Origin: Tricholoma matsutake
Lineage: Eukaryota > Basidiomycota > Agaricomycetes > Agaricales > Tricholomataceae
DNA: 64,000 nucleotides
Assembly: GCA_026075535.2 (NCBI GenBank)
Contig: AP026546.1
Span: 8,618,001-8,682,000, forward strand
Reading direction: 5' to 3'
Under the pieces are notes generated by a model. The model was not told the origin of the DNA. It did no database searches and worked only from the letters and a program-made list of their open reading frames with translations. Below, in pieces: positions 10,567 to 23,300 of the stretch. The stretch's first letter is position 1; each line of letters starts with the position of its first letter. The position numbers were made by a program, and so were the translations under genes.

Positions 10567-11430
10567 ATGTCTGAATCCACCTCAACCACACCCATGATGT
10601 CTGCAAAGGACATTCAAATCTGATCACCCACAGACTTCTCAGGAGAGCAGACCAAGACCGCCAAGTTCCTGCAGGAGATAGACCTGTACTTGCAAATCAA
10701 TGACCAGGTCTATGACACGAATGACAAGAAGATCATCTTCACACTGTCCTACTCAATGGAGGGACAGCAGCTGCCTGGGCACAGGCATTTGTCAACCAAC
10801 ACCAATCCGAGGGATTCAGTGAATATGCAGACTTCCAACAGAAGGTCTTAGAGGCCTTCTCACTGATCAACAACTCCAGAATGGCAAAGACTGAGATCAA
10901 GAATCTCAAACAAGGTTCAGGGAACCTCAAAGAATATGTGGCAAACTTCCACATCCTGAAAGACAGGACGGGAATCACAGAAGATGCAGCCATGATTGAG
11001 TACTTCATGGATGGACTGCACCCTGAATTACTGAAGAGGGTACACATGATGGAGACCATACCCAACACTCTCGAAGGCTGGATAAGGGCAGCTTCAAAAT
11101 ATGAAGGCCAATGGAAACAGGCCATGGCAATCCTGGGAAAGACCAGGCAAAACCAGAAGACAAAAGAGATGATGAAGAAGGGACAGCCCTCCCTCAATAT
11201 CAACTGACTGATGAACCAAGAACACATGGAACACCTCTGAAAGGGGTTGTGTTTCACCTGCCACCAACCAGGACACTGATCATCCAACCACAGGGATGGA
11301 AAAGACCCCACCCAGATGGGGTCAGCGCCCCCTCCCTACCAAAACTGCTTTACCCAGAAAAAGACTGGAGTGGACACCTACCAGAAGATCTGCACAATGC
11401 TGGATGAACTAGATGAAGAAGAGAAAGAAC
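10567..11430 (+). pseudogene. gag: Gypsy-1 Gag
   Basis: From ATG 10567 the frame passes a TGA (position of a likely arginine before SPTDFSG), then the retrotransposon Gag core: KFLQEIDLYL, a frameshift near 10755, AAAWAQAFVNQ, then GNLKEYVANF and LKRVHMMETIP. After another frame change comes a nucleocapsid knuckle, CFTCHQPGHWSSN, in which the last cysteine of CX2CX4HX4C is replaced by His. The product would coat the RNA in virus-like particles. Confidence 0.8.
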
Positions 11431-11479
11431 AAGCCCTTAACCTCTTGGAGGAATCAGGTTTTAGAACAGCGGCCCTGAT

Positions 11480-11911
11480 ATGATGCCAGTCACTGCTGAA
11501 GTCTCCATAGGATCTGTATTCTTAGCTACCATGAATAGACAATCTATGCACCTGTCTATTTGGGTAGCTGAGTCAGACAATGGAAAAGATGTCACAATGA
11601 ATGTGCTCCTCGACTCTGGAGCAGGAGGAGTCTTTATTGACTCAAAATTTGTTGAACAAGAAGGGATCAAGATGTATCCCTTAAGCTATACCATCTGGGC
11701 CACAAATGTAGATGGGACCCTGAACAAACAGGGAACAATCAACAGATACATGAAAGGGAGGCTCCACATCAATGGATGGAGCTACCCAATGGAATACCTA
11801 GTCACTGTACTAGGCAAGGAATTAGTAATCCTGGGCCTGTTGTGGCTGTGGGAGGTGAATCCAATCATCGACTGGAAGAAAGGAACTCTTGAGTTCCAAG
11901 ATGAAGAATAA
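11480..11911 (+). pseudogene. Gypsy-1 aspartic protease
   Basis: The retropepsin active site LLDSGAGG is intact (DSG at 11612-11620). The conserved end LVILGLLWLWEVNPIIDW precedes KKGTLEF, the usual junction to the polymerase region. This domain would cut the Gag-Pol precursor. It is one of the few uninterrupted stretches of the element, 143 codons. Confidence 0.82.
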
Positions 11912-12928
11912 TGGGCTCGGATCAAATGAATCTTGGAGAAGACAAGAAGAGCCAAACAGGCCCTCCCAAACACCCTAAACCTCCCCAGGGTTGATACTGG
12001 AAGGGAGGCACTAAATGACAAGATGGAAAAAACAAGAGAACGGCTCTCTCAAGAAAAAGAGAGAAACCTTGCCCAAGCACAACTCGCCATGGCAAAAATA
12101 AAGGAAAGGCTTTCCAAAAAGAAAGCCAAAGAACTGAATTCCACCCAGATAGCTGTCGCAAAAACCAGGAGCAGCAGCACTCCTAAAGAAGCCAGAAACC
12201 TCAAAGCAGCACGATGCACTGTTGCCAAAACCTGAGAAAACCAAAAGAAGAAGCAACTGGAAAAGAGCAAACACGATGAATGTGACAAGACACAGTGAAT
12301 TTTGCAGAAGATAAAAGACTTGCTGACCTCCACAGGGGAGGGAAGCACTGGCAAACAAAACTTGAAAATGGCATTATGAAACAGGACAAAAAACCCTCAT
12401 CAAGAGGCTACCCTGATATGTGATTATGGAACCCCAGATTACAGTACTACTGAAACCAGAGTACCGATGCTCAGGGAGACCCCCCCTCAAGTAAAAATCG
12501 AAGAGGTACCCAATGAAGAACTACTGGCAGACACAGGCATGGAACTACAAGCAATGAACCAGGTCCCTGAACAAAATGTGATCGAGGATGACTCAGTATT
12601 GATCGCATATGTACGAGGCAAACCGGTCATTGGCCTATTTGGACCTGACACAGAACTGCCCCTGATGGAGAAACATTGAGAGCCGAGATACAAGTACATC
12701 TGAAAGACGAATGTGATCAACAGGCTTATGAAGAGCAAAGGCTCCCCATGGTACCTACTCAACTCAGACCTATGGATCAGAGCAAAGACATCCATATCTC
12801 AATGACTAGCGCATGAACAAGAGGAGGGAAAGGAGACTAGCCAACAGACCCTGGACAACTTACTGCCACTGGAATACCAGAAGTACAGACAGGTATTTGA
12901 GAAAGCTGCATCTGAACGATTCCTGGAA
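11912..12928 (+). pseudogene. Protease-RT linker with helical repeats
   Basis: A charged linker with three rough repeats of the form KxxERLSxEKExxLAxAQxAxAK (about 12015-12170) predicts a coiled coil. Acidic stretches follow with stops and frameshifts. It joins the protease to the reverse transcriptase, as in related basidiomycete elements, and has no enzymatic motif. Confidence 0.5.
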
Positions 12929-14260
12929 TTGAAACCATGGGATCATGTGATCGACCTGAAGGAAGGCTTTGTACCAAAGGATTGCAAAGTCTACCCACTG
13001 ACACCAAAAGAACAAGAGAAACTCAACGAGTTTCTAGTTAAAAACCTGGAGAAAAAATACATCCAACCATCGAAATCACCTATGGCATCCCCATTCTTCT
13101 TCATGTTGAAGAAGGACTCTGATACTCTGCAACCTTGCCAAGACTATCGCTATCTGAATGAAGGAATGATCTGGAACAACTACCCCCTGCCATTGATTGG
13201 AGACCTCTTGGACAAGCTGAAGGGAGCAAGATTTTTCATGAAACTTGACATTTGATGGGGATATCATAATGTATGGATAAAGAAAGGAGACGAGTGGAAG
13301 GCAGCATTTAAGACTAACTGAGGGCTATTCGAGCCAATGGTGATGTTCTTTGGGCTGTGCAACTCACTGGCAACATTCCAGGCCATGATGAACAATCTCT
13401 TCCGAGACATGTTAGATGATGGATGGCTCATCATCTATATGGATGACCTCCTGATCTTCTCGACGATGGAAGAAGAACACCAGATAAGGACCGAAAGAGT
13501 CCTTGAACAATTATGACAATGTGATCTCTACCTGAAAATAGAGAAATGCAAGTTCAACATGCAAGAGGTTGACTTCTTGGGCATGATCATCCAGCCCAAT
13601 GAACTTGCAATGGACAACATGAAACTGGCTGGGATCAAGGACTGGCCCAAAGACAGTGAAGGACGTGAGATCCTTCTTGGGATTTGGAAACTTCTATTGA
13701 AGATTCATTGGACACTTTGCGGATCTGGCCAGACCGCTGAATGGCTTGACGAGGAAGAACCAGAAATTTGAATGGATGAATGACTGCCAGCAGTTGTTTG
13801 ATGCACTAAAAAGGAAGTTCAATGAGGCCCCAGTACTGCTGATGCCAGATGCAATGAAGCCATTCATGGTGGAATCAGATGCCTTGAAGTTTGCAACAGG
13901 TGCAGTACTCAGACAACAGGATGCCAATGGAGACTGGCACCCATGTGGTTACATCTCGCACTGTTTCAACGAAGCAGAAAGAAATTATGAGATATATGAC
14001 AGGGAACTACTGGGAGTAATCCAAGTGCTAGAAACATGGAGACACTACCTACAGGGGACGCCATTCCCTGTGACAGTACTGTCCAATCACAAGAACCTGA
14101 CATACTTCTGTCAGGCTCAGAAACTGAACTGACAACAGGCTAGATGGAGCATCTATCTGTCACAATTTGACCTGAAGCTGCAACATGTACCAGGATCACA
14201 GATGGTACAATCTGATGCCTATCAAGGAGGGCAGATCACATAGCCGAAGAAGACACAGAT
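12929..14260 (+). pseudogene. pol: Gypsy-1 reverse transcriptase and RNase H
   Basis: RT motifs in order: [35 protein letters not shown] then TGA then WGY, and the catalytic YMDDLLIF (YMDD at 13436-13447). Family members have Arg at the TGA in LDIxWGY, at TNxGLFEP and at LxQCDLYLK. The RNase H part has [28 protein letters not shown] and SNHKNLTYF. At the LNRRQARW motif this copy reads LN-TGA-QQARW, while gypsy-2 keeps both arginines. Confidence 0.88.
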
Positions 14261-14289
14261 AATGAGGACAAGACTGTCCTCACAGACAA

Positions 14290-15290
14290 GTTATTTGTGA
14301 GAACGATTGATGCTGAACTCCAGGGAGCCCTGGTCAGCAATAATGAAGGATGACCTCATAAATGACACTTTATGAGCCTTGAAGAACAATGGAACTCCCC
14401 CAATCAAATCTGCATTGGAGACGGCCTGCTCTTTTTCAAAGACAGGTGCTATGTGCCACAGGATGAAACCCTCCACTGAGCAATCATATGAAAATACCAC
14501 GATAGCATCATGACAGGGCACCCTGGACAATGGCAAACAATTGAACTGATCCAACGAGACTACTGGTGGCCAGGAATGGCCAATTTCATCAAGAAATACA
14601 TTGAAGGCTGCACAAAGTGCCAGCAAATGAAGATCAACACACACCCAATGACCCCACCACCGACACCGATATCATCCAATGCCAGCAGACTATTCAAGCT
14701 GGTAACAACAGATTTCATTATGGACCTGCCCGTAATGAATGGATTTGACTTGATCATGGTCATGGTAGACCATGGTCTTACAAAGGGGGTAATTTTTATC
14801 CCTTGTGCGAAGACAACCGATGCACTTGGCACCACAGACCTCTACCTGCGCCATGTATACACAAGATTTGGACTCCCTGGAAGAATCATCTCAGACAGAG
14901 ACCCTCGATTCATGTCCAAACTCTTCTGAGAACTCAGACAACTGCTCAGAATCAAGCTATCCATGAGCACCACCTATCACCCCCAGACCAATGGAGAAAT
15001 GGAGCAAGTAAACCAAGAGCTAGAGGTTTACTTCCACATGTTCTGTTTGAACAAACCAGAGGATTGGGAGCATTGTCTCCCAATGGCAGAATTTGCACAC
15101 AACCAGAAGACACACTCTGCAGTAAAACATTCGCTGTTTTACTTAATGATGGGTTATCAACCACACACTATCCCCACCCCTTATGAAAAGATGAATGTGC
15201 CAGCTGCTGAACAGAAAATCCAAGAGCTCCTCTCTGCGAGGAGGGAAGCTCTTGCTGCACATGAACTGGCCAGACAGACTATGGCTGCCT
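14290..15290 (+). pseudogene. Gypsy-1 integrase
   Basis: The H2C2 zinc module is visible (GHPGQW, then CTKCQQMK), followed by the DDE core: TTDFIMDL (Asp at 14711-14713), SDRDPRF (Asp at 14894-14896) and GEMEQVNQELE (Glu at 15002-15004). TGA interrupts after KLF, where Arg or a similar residue is expected, and after QTMAA. It would join element DNA to the genome. Confidence 0.87.
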
Positions 15291-15742
15291 GAATGAAAGG
15301 GTGATATGAACTGTTCAAGGTTGGAGAGCGAGTATGGCTCGACTCCAAGAACCTGAAGATTGGCTACCCAATGAGAAAATTGGCACCAAAACAAGAAGGG
15401 CCCTTTGTGATTGAAGATGCCCTGTCGAAGATGACATACCAACTGAAACTGCTGCTGAAATGGAAGATCCACCCAGTCTTCCATGTGGTCTTACTCACAA
15501 GGTACCATGAGAATGACACTCATGGGCAAAACTTCCTGACTCCACCACCTGACCTTGTGGAAGGAGAAAACACATATGAGGTGGAAGTGATCATCATGCA
15601 CAACAAGAAGCATGGCAAGACACACCATTACCTCATGAAATGGGTTGACTACTCAACATCTGAAAACACCTGGGAACCCAAATTGAGCTTGAAGAATGCC
15701 CCCAAGATCCTGATGGCATATAAGAAGAGGTACTGCCTCTGA
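15291..15742 (+). pseudogene. Gypsy-1 C-terminal chromodomain
   Basis: After the GPF/Y-like module (EGPFVIEDALS) comes a chromodomain: YEVEVIIMHNKK, HYLMKWVDYSTSENTWEP, ending at a TGA (15740-15742). Chromodomains in this clade direct integration to heterochromatin, which fits the nested-transposon setting. A homopolymer run of C (about 15757-15776) follows. Confidence 0.85.
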
Positions 15743-15839
15743 TGAAAGCTCACAACCCCCCCCCCCCCCCCCCCCCTTCTCTACCACAACACTCCCAAGA
15801 AAATGCCTGCCAAACAACAATTCACATGAGAATACCTAT

Positions 15840-16565
15840 GAAACCAATTAAATGCTGATGCCCTTTGCATTCACCTGCCCTTTGCATTCACCTCACCCAT
15901 GACCCACCAAAGTACCACCTTGCCAGAATGTGCTTCTACTATGTGAGCACAATCGAATAGATGGAATGAAACCTAGAAGCAATGAATGATGCAGATGCCC
16001 TGGGGATCGAGCAAGTGATCCAGGAGATGATTGCACCACAGTCAGATAGACTGAAAACAGCTGAGGAGAGACCTCACACCCCCACAGATCAATACCAATG
16101 ATCACTAACTTCGCTCTCACCATTCAGCGAGTGGAACAACAGAGATGAATGAGTAGCTCCCTCTGGAAGCTCCTCCTGTTCTATGAAGAACCTGAAGATC
16201 ATGCCTAGGGCACCCAAGAGATAATTGACTTGACCACCCCTGAACCTGAACTGAGGACCACCCAACCACCTTGGTCCCCTCCACACATGAGAAATGCCAG
16301 ATGCTTCATCTGCCAGCAGATTGGCCATTTTGGCCTGATTTGCCAATGATACATTTGCAAGCACTGCAAACAATGAGGCCCTGGACACTATAGGATGAAC
16401 TGCCCAGAGAAACCTTGGAAAGATCAAGAGATCAAACAGAAAGAAGCTGAACACAGACAGCAGCTCTCCTTTGACTCAGGATATGATGATTTCAATGAAG
16501 ACGCTGATGATGCTCAACCTGGAAACCCAAACAAAACCCACAAAAAGGCTTCAGATGGTATAACA
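15840..16565 (+). pseudogene. Extra ORF downstream of pol with two zinc knuckles
   Basis: A broken plus-strand frame contains CFICQQIGHFGLIC and then CKHC-X-(TGA)-GPGHYRMNC, two CX2CX4HX4C-type knuckles (about 16300-16410), followed by a glutamine/acid-rich tail ending near 16565. TGA codons interrupt at arginine-like places. Its place after the chromodomain suggests a second nucleic-acid-binding protein of the element, separate from the Gag nucleocapsid. Confidence 0.6.
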
Positions 16566-16680
16566 TGAGTCAGAGGAAGGGTGTGAGGCCCTCTAGATGT
16601 CACCTGTCAGACCGACCATCAAATAGTCATAAAACAACTGCTTGTCAAAGCAGTCTGAGGCTAAAAAGAATGTGTTTCGA

Positions 16681-16780
16681 GGACTTGCAATGATTTCTGA
16701 GGTGTTGCAATGATTTGTGAGACGTCGCGATGCTTTTTGAGATGTCACAATATTTTTTGAGAGGTTTCGAGGAATTTCGA
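16681..16780 (+). repeat. Five tandem 20-bp repeats
   Basis: Units GGACTTGCAATGATTTCTGA, GGTGTTGCAATGATTTGTGA and three more degenerate copies fill 16681-16780 exactly in 20-bp steps. Confidence 0.75.
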
Positions 16781-17540
16781 GTGCGCAGATATGTTCGGAT
16801 GCAAGATTGGGGGACTAGACGAGTAGTAGAAGTGAAGAAAAGGCTAATCAAGGGAAGCAAGAGCAAAAGTAGTGTAATGCAAGGAATTTCAAGGAATTTC
16901 AAGGAAGTTTAGCGTAAAACACCAAACTTCGGACTGAATAAGACTAAACTGTACTCTCAAATCACTGTGATCTGGGAGGAAGATGATGACTTTCTTGTAT
17001 TTCTTTGTATCTAGTACATCTTTTTATATAAAATAAAGAAAGTACCTAAAAAGGCTAGAGAACATGAGGCAAGCATGTGGAAAACTCGAGGCAAAAGACA
17101 ATATAAGTATATCAGAACAATAAAGCAAGCCTAGAAGGGGTGAATATAACACATGATGAAGAAATAATAAGAAAGAATAGCTAAAACCGGACTGTCCTTG
17201 TTATAAATTGAATAAAAGATCAGAAACTGCTTTGACCCAGACACCCTACTCCATCTGCCCACCTCCAAAAAAGGCAACATCCCCATCGCCACAGAAAGAA
17301 AACAAAAAAAGCTGAAAACAAAACAGGTATAGGAATAATATAAACAATGTCCCAAAGCTTGAAGTGCTGACCCAAATTGAGGAGATGGGGGTCTCAATCC
17401 CAGTCAAGTACTGGAACTGGAGGTACTGGCACAGGTGTGGGTGCTCCTCCAATGGGCACTATGATAGTGGGCTTGCCTGGGCCTATAGGGGTGTTATTGA
17501 GTCATGAAAGGTTGAGGTAGAACAAGAGAAGGCAAGGCTG
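16781..17540. other. Intergenic, nothing recognised
   Basis: AT-rich with short unconvincing frames. It might hold remnants of the flank of gypsy-1. Confidence 0.4.
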
Positions 17541-17542
17541 GA

Positions 17543-19842
17543 TTTAAAAAGATTTTGAGACAAGAAATACTGTGTGGGGGGTTGTCTTCATTGAGTCCAT
17601 CATCATAATGTCCTGAATGGCTGTGGACAGCCCATTTTCAGACTGGAGATGTCTTGTGGGGGTGCAGGTGCAGTATGTGGGGGAATAGACAGGGACTTGG
17701 CATCATCTGCCCAGCTGAAATGCACAGGAGGTGGTGTAGGGCTCAATGGTGGTTTGATGAGAGGCAGGAGTAATGAGATGGCACATTCCTGGGTGCACTG
17801 GGATTGGCATGCATGCATGGGCAGAGATGGGGGTGTAGCCAGGAAATTGGGGGTGCTCATGGGTGATGACAGTGTCATTAGTGATGCGGTAGGGGTGTAG
17901 GAAGCAGTATGCAGTGAAACAGCTCATTTCTGAGATATCTGGGGCTTTCTGTGGTGTGTAGGCAGCGAATGAGCCATAGACAACAAATGGGGGATGTTCC
18001 CAGGTGTAGACAACATTGTTGGTGATGCAGCTATGTGAGGTGTATGTGGCATTGGGGTGATGTAGCAGGGGCAGCAGGCTCAAGGTGCAGAATGAGGGGC
18101 TGGGGATTGAGCTGGGGGGAGCAAGGTGCTACTGGAGGGCTCCTGGGCCTTTGTTTGGAGTTCTGGGACAAGTAAGTTCATTTAGTTGAGTAAACAAGGT
18201 GTTTCAATGAGCAAACATGCTCATTGTCACATATGTAACTCTGTTGTCTGGGTGTTGGGTGTTCTGTGTATGTCATTTGTGGCCTGGTTAGCTGTAGCTA
18301 AAGTGGGGGCAGCCATTTGCATGCTAGTTGTTGCCCAAGTTGTCATTTTTTGGCCATTTGGTTCAGGTGTCATTGCCATTGTTGATGGTGACATGGCAGC
18401 ATTGTTAGGGGGCGGTGGAGTCTGCTGTTTGGCTGTGGGTCGACTCTGTGGAAGGGGTAGTTGACCTACTCGCCAACTTCCCCATCCCTGGGAATTTCGT
18501 GCAGGATATACCATCATCACTCACCAGGAGCATTGCACAACCATATACCATTTTCTTTTCCTTTATTCCATCAGCATATTACATTTCTAATCTTCATTTC
18601 ATTTCTTTCAGTTTAGTAATCATGTCTTCACAACATGACAATGACATCATGATGCTCGACATGCCAAGTTAGCATCCCATGCATTTTCCGTGCTTCCTCG
18701 GCTCTCGCGCCGACAGCCACACAGTAATTGAGAGGGAAATGGTAATGAAGTCCATGTATTTGATCTTGACACTAGTGTACAACACATCTTCGACTTACTT
18801 GTGAACCTTCAACAATCTGGCATTTGGGCCGAAATTCCATTCCTGGGCCAATCAACATCTGAAGCGAGGGACTGACCAGCTGGAAGGTAGGGTTGAGAGG
18901 GTTCATTTGGGTGCTCTCCATGCTTGATGGGGGCACAAGCCACATCTGTCAATAGAGAGCATCTATGATAACCCACTCCCTGAGCAATCCCCAGTCTGTG
19001 AAGTCTCTCAGCAAGGATCTGACGACGCCATCAAAACACCAATTGCCACACAAATGCCATGACTATCTTGGAATTCAGCAACACATCTCGAAACTGACGA
19101 TCTCGCTTCTTTAGTAGTTCATCTTTCTTGTTGATCAGACCAGTCGGCATAGGAGAACGTGCGCGATTGAGTATTGCAGTATCTGTACCATAGCCTGTAT
19201 TTAGGTGTCTCCCCACCTTTCGAATGGGACAGATCAGTTTTCACTCACACTTTCCAGTCCCCCCTTAAGTTTTTCACCAAGTCTCTCAAGTTCACAAGAA
19301 TTCTGCATGCTAAGGTGTAGATATCAAGCTAAGTTCTCAAGTTTATTAGTCTCAAGTCAAGTTTTCCTTTGTTTTCTATTGAGTTCCTGTTATCCAAGAA
19401 TTTCATCATGAAGAGAATTAGTTTTGTCCATCATATTCCATTCACCCCGAGCCTCGATTTCCATTGACGTTCATTTTTCTCGACTTTGATGTTATGGACA
19501 TGTGATCAGTTACAGTTGACCCTTGACCACTCTGTTTACGATGTGTTTCCATACCCTCAGTAACACCTGTGCTACTCTGGCATTCATATTCCATCAATGA
19601 GTCCTCTACTCAATTGATCTGATATTTCCTCTCATCTTCTCTTTCATGCTTACTGTTTCACCCATACCATGATCAACCAGACAAAGGACTACTGATAGAT
19701 CTTCCACCCTGCCACAACTCAGCAGAGTGTGCTGTTGCTTGCGAGGTGTTGGATGTTGTGCTGAGGCAGGAGAAGCAGTGGTGGTGGCCATTGTCAACAA
19801 TATTGGCATTGATGGTGGCTGTGTGGCTGTTGTTAGTGACAA
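17543..19842 (-). CDS. Unrecognised proline/threonine-rich coding-like region
   Basis: Several minus-strand frames line up with protein-like composition: a Pro/Thr/Met-rich stretch (18227-18520), a Tyr/Pro/His-rich stretch with an internal repeat (CITNNVVYTWEHPPFVVYGS and YRITNDTVITHEHPQFPGYT, 17800-18060), and a basic stretch (KKDELLKKRDRQFRDVL, about 19090). The frame appears to end at a TAA near 17543. I cannot resolve exons or name a family. It may be one decayed gene, several fragments, or partly noise. Confidence 0.3.
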
Positions 19843-20369
19843 TGTGGCTGCATTGGCAGTGAAGGAGGGGCTGGAAATGAAGGCAGTAGGAACTAGGGGG
19901 TTGTTCTCAGTCTGGGTAGCTGCATTGCTTGCATAGGGGGTCTGATGTGTTTTGTGTCATGCTGGGGTACTCATCATCAGGTGGCTCCATTTGTATTGGG
20001 TAGGTACAGTGTGTGTTCAGCATTTGTCTGCATTCCTTTCCACTGTTTGCATTCATCTGCTATTCCTGCCCTGTATTCCTCATCTAATCTCTCCTCCCCT
20101 TCTTCACCCCATTGCTTGTAAGCTTGTATGTAGCCTGCTTGAAAACCACAAGCAAAGTGCTCATTCCATAGATCTTGTATGCTTGGTGGTGACTGTTTGT
20201 CATCCAGGTGATCTAGTTTATTATTTTTTTAAGCATGCAGCTCACATCGTGTGCAGTGCATTCTTTGGGAGTCATGAACAAGAGGTCAAGGGAGGCTGTT
20301 CCAGTGCTAATGACATTCATTTTTCTGGTTCTGGGTGTTAGGCTCTGGGTGCTGGTGTAACTGGTGCTG
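19843..20369. other. Intergenic, nothing recognised
   Basis: T-rich, with GGTGCTGGTGCTGG microsatellite-like sequence at the right edge where the next MITE inserted. Confidence 0.4.
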
Positions 20370-20377
20370 GTGCTGGT

Positions 20378-21215
20378 TAGTGTTGAAGGGTCCAGTCCAT
20401 AGGACCGAAAAAAAGGCCGAAATTGGACTGAATTGGACTGGAAAAGACCGGACAGTGGTCTATTTATGGACTGGTCTTTTGCAGTTCAGTTAGCAGTCTT
20501 TCCATTTTCAAAAATGTTGTAAAACCAAAGAAAACTGGTCTAAACCAGTTAGGACCAGTTTTATTGTGGGAATGTATATTGGACCATGTTTCCACATGAA
20601 ATTTAGCAAATTCGACCTCTGGTTCATAAAAAATGGTTAAGAATTGAGCAAGATATAACCAAATCTATTTCTGTATGAGTATTTTGTTGTATCATATTGA
20701 TTTTCATTTCATCTTACTCATTTGTTGATCATTTGCTTGATTCTATTAATGATCATAGGACTAACATGTATAATAGTACTCCCACCATTTGTCAATGCAT
20801 GCTATGCATCACATAATTTATGGTTGTCACATTACATTTCTTGGTGTTCAGCATGAGTCATTCAGTAGATGTATTTATATATTGATCATAGCCAAGTCAA
20901 ATCTTGATGAAATGTCTTAAAAGTTAGACTGAATGATGGGTAATTACGATGTCTATCCATCTGTACAGTGGTTATAAGTCCAGGGTAATATTTGCTAAGA
21001 TACATATGGGTTATATTAATACAACAAATTTCATGACCAAAAATCAGTCTGAACCAGTCTTAACCAGTCTTTTTCAGTCTTTTAACCAGAAAGGACTGGT
21101 CCTAGGTGGTCCAGTTTGGTTCTAGCAGTATCTGGGTTGGTCCTGGACTGGTTTAGGTTGCAGTATTTACATTTTTGGGTCAAAAAACTGAACTGGACTG
21201 GATTCTTAAACACTA
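20378..21215 (-). mobile_element. hAT-type MITE, copy 2 (838 bp)
   Basis: Ends begin TAGTGTTGAAGGGTCC and, from the right, TAGTGTTTAAGAATCC. The target duplication GTGCTGGT is perfect (20370-20377 and 21216-21223). Orientation is opposite to copy 1 and the same as copy 3. Confidence 0.92.
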
Positions 21216-21554
21216 GTGCTGGTGCTAGTAGACTGGTGGACTGGTTCTGGTTCAGTGGATAGACTAAGGTTCTGGGACTCTAAACAGGTGCTAATACTAG
21301 ACACTCAAGAGCTGTAACTAGGAAGCAAAGCAAGGTGCAAACTTCACATGTAATGACATGGCTCGCGAGAATGAAAGCCAAAGCTAGCAAAAATGGATAG
21401 AAGCAATAGTGAGTGTGTCACATCACACTCTCATCACCAAGATGGAGACCTGCTGGGAGTCTCCTCTATAGCAATGGCATGGAGGCCAGGATAGTGATAG
21501 GATGACTCTCTATGTACAGGTGATCAGCTACTGACTATGTGGTCACATGACTAC

Positions 21555-22500
21555 CTAGAGTAGGTGCCCAGACACCCTACTCCACTGGATAGTATGGCCA
21601 GTCAGGTGTTTAGCTTGGGCAATGGATGGCTTGATTAGTGACACTGCATGTGAGATAGAGCAGGGTCCCTCAAGTAGGTGATCCTGATCTGTAGGTTGAA
21701 GACTGAGATTGATCTTCAACATTTGATGCTGTGCAATGACCCACGCAGCAGGAATTGAACCTAAGAAATGAGCAAATGATATGTTCAATCCATCACAATC
21801 AAGGGGGTAGATGGAATTGTTGATCTGACAGGTCCAGTCAGCTAATGTGATACATGCCATCATCCTATAGGCAGGAATATGATGGTTTAGATCCCATGCC
21901 AGACCATCAATGGCAATACCAGCATTGATACATGCTAAGGAGGGAAAGTCAAACCCACTGAATGTCAGGGGGAGGGTGGACACTGTTGATGAAGGTCAGA
22001 AGAGAAAGCCAAGACAGGAATGAACACATTTCATGATCCTTTGGTCAAGTCTAATTGCATCTGCTTGGAGCATTGGTTGCAGGGAAGTAGTGCTCGACAA
22101 TGGGAGATGATGTTCTGTGAAATGATCTTGTGCAGGAGCATAAAGGGAGTGCAAAATGAGAAAGCTGGGAAGAAGAAGGAGTCAATAATGTCCACAAGTT
22201 CCAGGTAGCAGGTCTTGGGATCGTCGACGGGCACATAGAAAATTGAACTTGTTAGGGGACACAGGTACCTCATGCTCAGAGATTATCCAGGGGTTGATCC
22301 TCTGAATGCTAGTGATTGATCATAGTGGGAGGGTTTTTGGTGGTGTGTCTGGGCTATTGAGAATATGTAAGGTTGTCCATGAGGTCAGCCATCCATATAA
22401 GAACTGAAATCACTCCATGGCCAGTGTGAAATGCTGGAGGGCTAGGAAGGCAGTGACAGACTTGAAGGGCAACTTGTCAAGGAGTGCAAATTGAGCCAAG
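21555..22500 (-). pseudogene. LINE-B, part of the reverse transcriptase region
   Basis: Minus-strand frames read in order HHLPLSSTTSLQPMLQADAI, then STLPLTFSGFDFPSL, then INAGIAIDGLAWDLNHHIP and ADWTCQINNSIYPLD. This is the region after the catalytic core in fungal LINE polymerases, where a PLSFGGFDFPS-like motif is usual. Frames are shifted relative to each other and stops intervene. Both ends are truncated, the upstream one (high coordinates) at the repeat starting near 22505. Confidence 0.6.
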
Positions 22501-22504
22501 TATC

Positions 22505-22975
22505 ACAACTCTCAGTGACTTTAGACTATTATATATGGACTAACTAATGGTGGCTTTAGGCCATATTTAATGGTCCAGCTAATGTGGGCCCATAGACTGT
22601 AATGGACCATAGAAGATGTGTGGGCTCATCTGGCAGGTATAAGTTCATTTAAATAGAATGGGCTCATGGGTGAAATGAGTAGAGCTTTATACCACATGTG
22701 ATGGGTGGGCCCATGGGATATGTTAGTATTGGAATAGACCATAGATGATGGGTGGGCTTATAGGACATGAGGACTTAGCAGTAGACCATGGATGATGGGG
22801 TGGGCCCAAGTGTAATTTTGGGACTGGTATGGATCATGTATAATGGGTGGGCCTATGTGATATGTTAGCATTGGAGCAGACCATGGCTGATGGGTGGGCC
22901 TATAGGACATATTGAAGCAGTAGACTATGAATGTTATGGTAGGCCCATGTAGGTCATGTTAGCAGTGTATTAGAC
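22505..22975 (+). repeat. Degenerate minisatellite with GATGGGTGGGC units
   Basis: The start (ACTAACTAATGGTGGCTTTA, then AATGGTCCAGCTAAT) matches, in inverse orientation, the end of the repeat at 45864-46258. Within it, units of about 60 bp carry GACCATGGATGATGGGTGGGCC. The two loci are copies of one dispersed element. Confidence 0.65.
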
Positions 22976-23111
22976 AATGAGATGAGGCTCTTACCATTGC
23001 TACATCTTAGCCTTCCAAGAAACTACATGGTAGCAAATGCCCATATTACATATCAGCATCATAGATTCATAGTAGACCTTGAATATTTATTTGTCCTCTA
23101 CTTGTGGCTGG

Positions 23112-23300
23112 ATTGAACCATCGGGGTGAGTACATCAGGATTGAACCATCTCGGTGAGTAGATCTTGATTGGTCCATCGGGGTAAGAATGTCGGGATTGA
23201 ACCATCAGGGTAGGTACATTGGGAGAAGATTGTTCCATTGATGTAAGTCCATTGTGTTGGAATTTCATTGAGGTTAGTACCATTGGAATTGGTTCATCAA
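23112..23300 (+). repeat. 28-bp tandem repeat
   Basis: Four 28-bp units starting ATTGAACCATCGGGGTGAG fill 23112-23223, followed by degenerate copies. All keep the word CCATC. Confidence 0.7.

Larger units (their letters stand above)
9558..16640 (+). mobile_element. Gypsy-1: decayed Ty3/gypsy chromodomain retrotransposon lacking its 3' LTR
   Basis: Order: 5' LTR (9558-10260), leader, gag (from 10567), protease, linker, reverse transcriptase, RNase H, integrase, chromodomain (to 15742), then a zinc-knuckle ORF (to about 16560). No second LTR follows, so the 3' end is deleted and the right boundary (about 16640) is approximate. It is inserted in LINE-A. At least ten in-frame TGA codons sit at positions where the family has arginine, and there are several frameshifts, so it cannot encode functional proteins. 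Confidence 0.88.
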
